From an uncultured Synergistales bacterium (lineage in GTDB: Bacteria > Synergistota > Synergistia > Synergistales > Aminobacteriaceae): a DNA stretch of 10,655 nucleotides. Every line of letters starts with the position of its first letter. Positions within the stretch are counted from its first letter, which is position 1. The notes under the pieces are model-generated. The model was given only the letters and a program-made list of their open reading frames with translations. It was not told where the DNA came from and did not search any database. Positions 5,936 to 10,655 of this stretch are shown one piece after another. The stretch lies in contig CAJODX010000023.1 in the NCBI GenBank assembly GCA_905233295.1, positions 1-10,655 of the forward strand, read 5' to 3'. The position numbers and the translations under genes are program-made.

Positions 5936-6547
5936 TCATACAGCGAGAACTTTCACAAAATTACTGATTTCGTTCTCTTTGAATTTATAAGCCGATTTGT
6001 TTGCGATTAATCTCGCACTCAGGTCGGCTATAAAATTTATCACGCTCAGATTATTTTCGCGCAAAGTCGTTCCTGTTTCGACAATATCGACAATGACATC
6101 AGAAAGCCCCAGCACCGGCGCAAGTTCAAGCGAACCTCTAAGTGCGATTATGTCAATCTCGCGTCCGAGACCTGCGTAATAATTTTTCGCAATGTTCGGA
6201 AATTCCGTAGCGACACGCAGAATCTTTTCAGGGTCATCATAAAAATCATTTTTCGCGGCAACAGCCATTCTGCAAAATCCTGCTTTCAAGTCCAGAAGTT
6301 CATAAACGTCAGGATTTCTTTCAAGCAGAATATCTTTGCCCGCAACCCCTATATCAGCAGTGCCGCGTTCAACATAAACAGGAACATCAAAAGGTTTCAC
6401 CCAGAAACAGCGCATTTTTAAATTTTCATTTTCAAAAACGAGTTTTCTGCTGTTGTCTAAAATTCCGGGAAATTCGTAGCCTGCCGATGCCAGCAGCTTA
6501 TAAACTTTTTCGCCGAGCCTGCCTTTTGGAAGAGCTATATTAAGCAT
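5936..6547 (-). CDS. hisG: ATP phosphoribosyltransferase catalytic subunit, short form HisG
   Basis: The 203-residue enzyme catalyses the first step of histidine biosynthesis, joining ATP and PRPP to give phosphoribosyl-ATP. It is the short (HisG_S) form, which lacks the C-terminal histidine-sensing domain and needs HisZ. Signatures include ALPKGR (5-10), FDVPVYVERGTADIGVAGKD (53-72), ALRGSLELAP (135-144) and the PRPP loop VDIVETGTTLREN (153-165). ATG 6547 is preferred because AGAGG ends about 8 nt upstream; an in-frame GTG at 6556 falls within that ribosome site. The start lies inside the 3' end of hisZ (8-nt overlap), so the pair is translationally coupled, as expected for subunits made in fixed ratio. 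Feedback inhibition by histidine would act through HisZ. No clear terminator is seen after the gene. Confidence 0.95.
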   Translation of the reverse strand: MLNIALPKGRLGEKVYKLLASAGYEFPGILDNSRKLVFENENLKMRCFWVKPFDVPVYVERGTADIGVAGKDILLERNPDVYELLDLKAGFCRMAVAAKNDFYDDPEKILRVATEFPNIAKNYYAGLGREIDIIALRGSLELAPVLGLSDVIVDIVETGTTLRENNLSVINFIADLSARLIANKSAYKFKENEISNFVKVLAV

Positions 6548-7355
6548 TCTTTTCACCTCTTATAAGGTCGAGATATACTGCAAAGCCGATTGCGCGAAGA
6601 TTTTTTTTGCCCATTAAATTCATAAGACCGTCATATTGTCCGCCTGACAGAATGCTCTCGGGAACTCCTTCTATGAAACCGCGAAAGACGATGCCGTTGT
6701 AATAATTCAGATTGCTGACAGCTGAGTAATCTATTCGGATTTTATCTTTATGTTTTTGAATCGAATTAACAATTTCAATGTCTTCCGGATTTTCGAGAAG
6801 TTCAATGATTTTTTTCGGAGCGTTGAGAGCTTTTAATCCGTGAATATTTTTGGCGGCGATACATTTCAGAATTTCATTTCTGTTCGGGTTATCTTCAAGA
6901 AGTTTCGAGACTGTTCCAGCATCCGCAACGTCAAGGACAAAATTTCTTCCGCCGGCAACAATTTCAAGGCTCTGCAATGCAAGTTCAATGACCTCACGGA
7001 CGTTTTCATCAGTCAAAGCTCCGACGGATTCGATTCCAGCCTGTGAAATTTCGCGAAACGAATCTGCGTTTTTGGGAACGCGGTAAACTTTTTCATCATA
7101 ATAAAATTTCTGAACATCTTCGGAATTTTTTGCGTGTTTTATTATCGACAGCGTAACGTCAGGGCGCAAAGCCATTAATTTTCCGTTAATGTCTGTGAAC
7201 GTTAAAATGCTTTTTGAAGTCAGAAAATCTTTCTTGTCTGCATAAAAGTCATATTCTTCAAATCTGCTCATGCGGTAAAAAGAATATCCGCAGTCTTCAT
7301 AAAGGCTTCGTAGATTCAAAGCCGCTCTTTCTTCGGGGCGTAATCTCAGGTTCAA
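6540..7355 (-). CDS. hisZ: ATP phosphoribosyltransferase regulatory subunit HisZ
   Basis: A 271-residue paralogue of histidyl-tRNA synthetase that activates short HisG and carries histidine feedback control in known systems. Class II core features are present: MALRPDVTLSI (61-71), the HisZ/HisRS-like REISQAGIE (101-109), NYYNGIVFRGF (217-227) and SGGQYDGL (237-244). Motif 3 reads AIGFAVYLDLI, with no arginine where synthetases bind ATP. There is no anticodon-binding domain, and the partner is hisG, so it is not a tRNA synthetase. It is somewhat shorter than many HisZ (over 300). Two TTG codons compete: 7358 is only 4 nt from AGGAGG, 7355 is 7 nt away and overlaps the nagA stop as TTGA, so 7355 is chosen. 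Confidence 0.92.
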   Translation of the reverse strand: MNLRLRPEERAALNLRSLYEDCGYSFYRMSRFEEYDFYADKKDFLTSKSILTFTDINGKLMALRPDVTLSIIKHAKNSEDVQKFYYDEKVYRVPKNADSFREISQAGIESVGALTDENVREVIELALQSLEIVAGGRNFVLDVADAGTVSKLLEDNPNRNEILKCIAAKNIHGLKALNAPKKIIELLENPEDIEIVNSIQKHKDKIRIDYSAVSNLNYYNGIVFRGFIEGVPESILSGGQYDGLMNLMGKKNLRAIGFAVYLDLIRGEKNA

Positions 7356-8494
7356 CAAAATTCCTCCTGCGTTTCATTTTTATTTTTATTAAATTTTGAT
7401 AAAAATTTTCTGTGTTGCGTTAAATTTTTGTCGAGCAAAATAATATTTGCGGCTTTGCCGGGCTTGATGCTCCCGACAGATTTATCAATGCCGACAGCTC
7501 TTGCAGGATTTAATGACGCGCATTTAACGGCTGTTTCCAGAGGAATATTCATCTCTTTCACAGCAACGCGCACACAGTCAAAAAGATTTGTAACGCTTCC
7601 GGCTATTGTCGTTCCGTCTTCGAGTGTCGCAAGATTTCCGTGTTTAATGACTTTCAGACCTCCGAGTTCATAAACCCCGTCTTTCATTCCAGTGGCTTCC
7701 ATTGAGTCGCTGATGAAAATAACGCGGTCATCGCCAAAAATTTTCAGCGTGTTTCTGACTACGGCAGGGTGAATGTGAACGCCATCGCATATTATTTCAG
7801 CACTTACATTTTCATTTTCGGCGGCGGCGATTATCGGACCGGGATTTCTGTGATGAATGCCGTTCATAGCGTTGAAAAGGTGCGTTACCTGTGTTACGCC
7901 GGATTCAAAAGCTCGTTTTGCTGTTTCATAATCGCAGTTTGTGTGAGCGAGTGTCAGGCGCGTGAAATTTTTCGCGGCGTTTATAAACTCAAAAGCTCCT
8001 TCGACCTCAGGTGCTATTGCGGCTGCTTTAATCAGATTTCCTGATGCTTTCTGCAATCTTTCAAGCATTTTTATATCAGGAGAGACAACATATTTTGGAT
8101 TTTGTGCGCCGGTTTTGTTTTTTGAGATGAAAGGACCTTCAAGATATATTCCTGCAAGGTCGGGAAATTTTTTCGCCGCCGCCATTATCTGCAATAATTT
8201 TTCTTCCGGCAGAGTCATAGTAGCTGGACATATCGCAGTAACGCCGACTGAGTTTTCGTATTCGAGAATTTTTTTGAAAGCCTCCGGAGTTCCTTCACAA
8301 AAGTCATGTCCTGCACAGCCGTGAAAATGAATATCGACAAGACCGGGAACAGCATAAAAATTTTCAGCGTCGATAATTTCCGCGTCTTCAGATTCGTGTT
8401 CGGCTATGATGCCGTTTGAGATGTAAAGATCTCCGCGGTGAAATTCAAAATCCTGATTTAAAATGATTCCGTTTTTAATCGTAAAATTTTTCAT
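7352..8494 (-). CDS. nagA: N-acetylglucosamine-6-phosphate deacetylase NagA
   Basis: A 380-residue amidohydrolase-family enzyme that removes acetate from N-acetylglucosamine-6-phosphate, giving glucosamine-6-phosphate for glycolysis or wall recycling. The TIM-barrel metal motif HFHG (56-59) is present. So are IYLEGPFI (metal Glu119), LAHTNCD (His184), VTHLFNAMNGIHHRNPG (His205), DGVHIHP (237-243) and the catalytic-Asp segment FISDSMEATGM (Asp263). The closing NPARAVGIDKSVGSIKPGK is typical of the family. Length is normal. The ATG at 8494 lacks an SD sequence, but a TATAAT lies 6 nt upstream, suggesting a leaderless transcript. It leads the operon nagA-hisZ-hisG; its stop overlaps the hisZ TTG by 4 nt. 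nagB and sugar permease genes are not in the window. Confidence 0.95.
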   Translation of the reverse strand: MKNFTIKNGIILNQDFEFHRGDLYISNGIIAEHESEDAEIIDAENFYAVPGLVDIHFHGCAGHDFCEGTPEAFKKILEYENSVGVTAICPATMTLPEEKLLQIMAAAKKFPDLAGIYLEGPFISKNKTGAQNPKYVVSPDIKMLERLQKASGNLIKAAAIAPEVEGAFEFINAAKNFTRLTLAHTNCDYETAKRAFESGVTQVTHLFNAMNGIHHRNPGPIIAAAENENVSAEIICDGVHIHPAVVRNTLKIFGDDRVIFISDSMEATGMKDGVYELGGLKVIKHGNLATLEDGTTIAGSVTNLFDCVRVAVKEMNIPLETAVKCASLNPARAVGIDKSVGSIKPGKAANIILLDKNLTQHRKFLSKFNKNKNETQEEFC

Positions 8495-8500
8495 TGTTGA

Positions 8501-8510
8501 ATTATATAAT
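8501..8510. promoter_or_regulatory. Palindromic bidirectional -10 element (nagA leftward, ABC ATPase rightward)
   Basis: The perfect 10-bp palindrome ATTATATAAT contains a TATAAT on each strand (plus 8505-8510, minus 8506-8501). Leftward it sits 6 nt before the nagA ATG. Rightward it sits 28 nt before the GTG start of the ABC ATPase, leaving a short leader that contains AGGAGG. No good -35 hexamer is seen in either direction, so strength is uncertain. Confidence 0.45.
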
Positions 8511-8524
8511 AATGCGAAAAATAC

Positions 8525-8530
8525 AGGAGG
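8525..8530 (+). promoter_or_regulatory. Ribosome binding site deciding the ABC ATPase start
   Basis: AGGAGG, 8 nt before GTG 8539. It shows that translation starts at the GTG, not at the in-frame TTG 8494 or ATG 8512, both of which lie upstream of it. Confidence 0.85.
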
Positions 8531-8538
8531 ATTTTACG

Positions 8539-9573
8539 GTGTCGTCAATAACTCTCACAAACATAACAAAATTTTACGGAGACGTTCAGGTTATACAGAA
8601 TTTCAGTGAATTTTTCAATGACCATGAATTTATAACGCTGCTCGGACCTTCAGGCTGCGGAAAAACCACGATGCTGCGAATGATAGCAGGCTTTGAAAAA
8701 CCTTCCGGCGGCGAAATAAAAATTGATGACAGAATCGTAAGCGCACCGGGAATTTTTGTGCCGCCAAATCTTCGCGGAATAGGCATGGTCTTTCAGTCTT
8801 ATGCTGTCTGGCCTCACATGAATGTCTTTGATAACGTAGCATATCCGTTGAAAATTCAAAAATTTTCACGCGGCGAAATTCAGAAAAAAGTCGAAAATAT
8901 TCTCGAAGCCGTTCATCTTTCGCCTTACATTAACAGAATGCCCAATGAACTCTCAGGAGGTCAGCAGCAGCGTGTTGCACTCGCCCGCGCTCTCGTTGCG
9001 AATCCGAAAGTCCTTTTGCTCGATGAACCTTTGAGCAACCTTGATTCAAAACTCCGAGAGTCAATGAGATTTGAAATTAAAGAAATTCAAAAAAATTTCG
9101 GCATCACAGTCGTATATGTTACGCACGACCAGACCGAAGCCATGGCTATGAGCGACAGAATTATCGTTTTTGACCATGGAGTTGTTCAGCAGGCTGACAC
9201 GCCGTTGAATATTTATAAAAATCCTGCAAATGAATTTGTTGCGGACTTTGTCGGAACGATAAATTTCATTGAAGGCAAAGTAAATCAAAATTTTATTGAG
9301 TTCAAAGGCGGTCAGAAAATGGAATATACGGGAGATAAACGAGGCTCTGTCATTGTTGCAGTGCGTCCTGAAAATATTTCTTTGAGGCGTGATAAAGGAA
9401 TTTTGAAAGGCAGAATGCTTCAGTCATATTATCTCGGAGATATTAACGACTGCCGCGTTGATGTTGACGGAACTGTTTTCAGAGTTACAGCTCCGAGCCA
9501 CACATACGGAGAATTTTCAGATTTGAAAAATTCCGAGGTGTGGCTGGATTTCAGTGAATATTTAGTGTTTTAG
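8539..9573 (+). CDS. ABC transporter ATP-binding protein, ferric iron (FbpC)/spermidine (PotA)-like
   Basis: A 344-residue nucleotide-binding subunit of an importer from the large CUT1/FbpC/PotA group. Walker A GPSGCGKT (36-43), Q-loop VFQSYAVWPHM (84-94), signature LSGGQQQ (138-144), Walker B VLLLDEP (158-164), D-loop SNLD (166-169) and the switch His196 in THDQTEA are all intact. A C-terminal TOBE-type regulatory region (about 240-344) includes VAVRPENI. The wording VPPNLRGIGMVFQSYAVWPHM resembles FbpC-like ferric-iron ATPases most, but substrate assignment from the ATPase alone is unreliable. It is expected on the cytoplasmic face of the membrane. Permease and binding-protein genes are absent on both sides. 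The last 23 bp overlap the 3' end of trxB on the other strand. Confidence 0.9.
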   Translation: MSSITLTNITKFYGDVQVIQNFSEFFNDHEFITLLGPSGCGKTTMLRMIAGFEKPSGGEIKIDDRIVSAPGIFVPPNLRGIGMVFQSYAVWPHMNVFDNVAYPLKIQKFSRGEIQKKVENILEAVHLSPYINRMPNELSGGQQQRVALARALVANPKVLLLDEPLSNLDSKLRESMRFEIKEIQKNFGITVVYVTHDQTEAMAMSDRIIVFDHGVVQQADTPLNIYKNPANEFVADFVGTINFIEGKVNQNFIEFKGGQKMEYTGDKRGSVIVAVRPENISLRRDKGILKGRMLQSYYLGDINDCRVDVDGTVFRVTAPSHTYGEFSDLKNSEVWLDFSEYLVF

Positions 9574-10492
9574 AGCTGAGATAGGAACTCGCAGCCATTG
9601 CAGCAACTGCGCCGTCTGATGCCGCTGTTATGACCTGACGCAAAAATTTGCTTCGTACATCACCTGCAGCGAAAATTCCCTCGACTGAAGTTTCCATTTT
9701 TTCATTTGTGATGATCCAGCCGCCCTCTTCAGCTTTGACCAGACCGCGCACACATTCATCTTCAGGCTCCTGACCCACAAACATAAAAACTCCCGCAACC
9801 GGAAGATTTGAAAGTTCGCCGGTCTTTACGTTTTTAATAACGAGATTTTCAACCATTCCGTTTCCTTCGATTTTTTCAACGACTGAATTATAAACGGGAA
9901 CGATTTTCGGATTTGCAAGTGCGCGTTCGACCGAAGATTTTACGGCTCTAAACTCATCACGGCGGTGAATGATGAAAACTTTTGACGCGAATTTTGTGAG
10001 ATATTCCGCTTCTTCAACAGCAGTGTTGCCGCCGCCGACAACCGCAATTTCCAAATCTTCAAAAAAAGCTCCATCGCATACAGCACAAAAACTCACGCCC
10101 TGTCCGATGTGTTCAGCTTCGCCCTCGCAGCCGAGTTTTCTGAAATGTGCGCCTGTTGCCACGATGACAGCTCCGGCTTCGATTTCGTTAATGTCTTTTC
10201 CTTTTTTCGTTACGACAATTTTTTTACCGTCTCTGATTTCGACTTTGCTTGAACTCACAGCGCGTATTTCAGCATTGAATTTCAGCGCGTGTTTTTTGAA
10301 CATTTCGCCGAGTTCTGAACCTGAAGCGTGTTCAATGGCGGGATAATTTTCAACTTCATACGTATTGTTAATCTGACCGCCTGTTGCTCCTCGTTCAAGT
10401 ACAAGGACATCAAGACCGGCGCGTTTGCCGTAAATTGCCGCGCTCATTCCCGCCGGACCTGCTCCGATAATGACAAGTTCACGTTTTTCCAT
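9551..10492 (-). CDS. trxB: Thioredoxin-disulfide reductase TrxB
   Basis: A 313-residue FAD-dependent enzyme that passes electrons from NADPH to thioredoxin. The FAD-binding GAGPAG lies at 10-15 and the ATG motif (VATGAHFR) at 111-118. The redox-active CAVC is at 136-139. The NADPH-binding GGGNTAVEEA is at 153-162, with HRRDEFRA (176-183) supporting NADPH. The closing FAD motif AAGDVR is at 275-280. The length matches the low-molecular-weight bacterial type. No SD sequence precedes the ATG (upstream is AT-rich, with an AGGA about 17 nt away). A TATTTT at 10505-10500 is a weak -10 that would make the transcript nearly leaderless. It lies downstream of dnaK behind a terminator and so needs its own promoter. 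It overlaps the ABC ATPase gene tail to tail by 23 bp. Confidence 0.95.
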   Translation of the reverse strand: MEKRELVIIGAGPAGMSAAIYGKRAGLDVLVLERGATGGQINNTYEVENYPAIEHASGSELGEMFKKHALKFNAEIRAVSSSKVEIRDGKKIVVTKKGKDINEIEAGAVIVATGAHFRKLGCEGEAEHIGQGVSFCAVCDGAFFEDLEIAVVGGGNTAVEEAEYLTKFASKVFIIHRRDEFRAVKSSVERALANPKIVPVYNSVVEKIEGNGMVENLVIKNVKTGELSNLPVAGVFMFVGQEPEDECVRGLVKAEEGGWIITNEKMETSVEGIFAAGDVRSKFLRQVITAASDGAVAAMAASSYLSSKTLNIH

Positions 10493-10534
10493 GATATAAA
10501 AAATAAAATTTCCTTTCTGAAAAATTTTCGTCTG

Positions 10535-10563
10535 AAAAAAAACGCCCCTTTGACGAGGCGTTT
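10535..10563 (-). terminator. Intrinsic terminator of dnaK
   Basis: On the minus strand AAACGCCTC pairs with GGGGCGTTT (9 bp including one G-T wobble) around a 6-nt loop, followed by a run of T's (10539-10535). It begins 12 bases after the dnaK stop codon and is the clearest Rho-independent terminator in the window. Confidence 0.85.
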
Positions 10564-10575
10564 CAAAATTAATTT

Positions 10576-10655
10576 TTAATTCTTGTCCGTAAATTCCGCA
10601 TCTACAGTTTCGTTGTCGCTCGCTGAAGAATTTGAACCTGAAGCACCTGCTCCGG
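10576..10655 (-). CDS. dnaK: Chaperone protein DnaK, C-terminal end only
   Basis: The last 26 codons of a gene entering from the right edge. The visible end is a Gly/Ala/Ser-rich stretch (GAGASGSNSSASD) followed by ETVDAEFTDKN and TAA. A low-complexity tail ending in an acidic xVDAEF motif is characteristic of bacterial DnaK (Hsp70), where the terminal EEVD-like/VDAEF segment aids substrate and co-chaperone interactions. The rest of the gene, including the ATPase domain, is outside the window, so the assignment rests on this tail and on the strong terminator that follows. trxB follows in the same direction. Confidence 0.75.
   Translation of the reverse strand, partial: GAGASGSNSSASDNETVDAEFTDKN

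Noticed and set aside
5905..5945. Possible terminator between the binding-protein gene and hisG (GCTG/CAGC arms).
   Set aside because: Only four pairs before mismatches and no T-run on either strand.
6540..7355. Histidyl-tRNA synthetase (HisS) for the hisZ gene.
   Set aside because: It lacks the anticodon-binding domain and the motif 3 arginine, and is coupled to short-form hisG.
7962..8324. 120-codon open frame on the plus strand inside nagA.
   Set aside because: It is wholly antisense to a well-conserved nagA, has no ribosome site and no recognisable protein features.
9969..10346. 125-codon open frame on the plus strand inside trxB.
   Set aside because: It is antisense to conserved TrxB motifs; the Ser/Pro/Ala-rich composition is typical of a shadow frame.
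1..10655. Mobile elements, tRNA/rRNA genes, CRISPR arrays or phage genes.
   Set aside because: No transposase, integrase, terminal repeats, tRNA-like fold or repeat array could be found; the window is housekeeping-type coding throughout.

Overview
The window carries thirteen recognisable genes: eleven complete and one cut by each edge. Coding is compact, with intergenic gaps of at most about 170 bp. Base composition is AT-leaning, with A/T homopolymer runs. Most genes have strong Shine-Dalgarno (SD) sequences, and TTG or GTG starts occur. The organism looks like a low-to-mid GC bacterium that uses WhiA (typical of Firmicutes, Actinobacteria and some other lineages). It also makes a non-lipidated, signal-peptidase-I-type periplasmic binding protein, which hints at an outer membrane. 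A Synergistota-like or other diderm non-proteobacterial host would fit, but this is an inference and not firm.

Layout. Bases 1-462 (minus): histidine phosphatase, cut by the left edge. Bases 605-1057 (plus): XRE-type regulator. Bases 1054-4212 (minus): a tight prmA - MATE exporter - whiA block, preceded by an Sfp-type phosphopantetheinyl transferase at 4316-4957 (minus). Bases 5124-5927 (plus): a solitary secreted amino-acid-binding-type protein. Bases 5936-8494 (minus): nagA - hisZ - hisG, a translationally coupled operon. Bases 8539-9573 (plus): an FbpC/PotA-like ABC ATPase with no permease next to it. Bases 9551-10492 (minus): trxB, tail-to-tail overlapping the ATPase gene. Bases 10576-10655 (minus): the last codons of dnaK, followed by its terminator.

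Functionally this is mostly housekeeping: histidine entry step (HisG with HisZ), amino-sugar catabolism (NagA), carrier-protein activation (PPTase), ribosomal protein methylation (PrmA), redox (TrxB), chaperone (DnaK) and transport.

The strongest novelty is the binding protein at 5124-5927. Its segments appear in circularly permuted order: the stretch that is normally lobe 2 plus the C-terminal helices comes first after the signal peptide, and the normal N-terminal lobe-1 stretch comes last. A second theme is start-site architecture. Three genes that open transcription units (PPTase, nagA, trxB) have no SD sequence. In the first two a perfect TATAAT lies exactly 6 nt before the ATG, the geometry of leaderless mRNAs. 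The nagA -10 box shares a 10-bp palindrome with a TATAAT on the opposite strand that faces the ABC ATPase gene.
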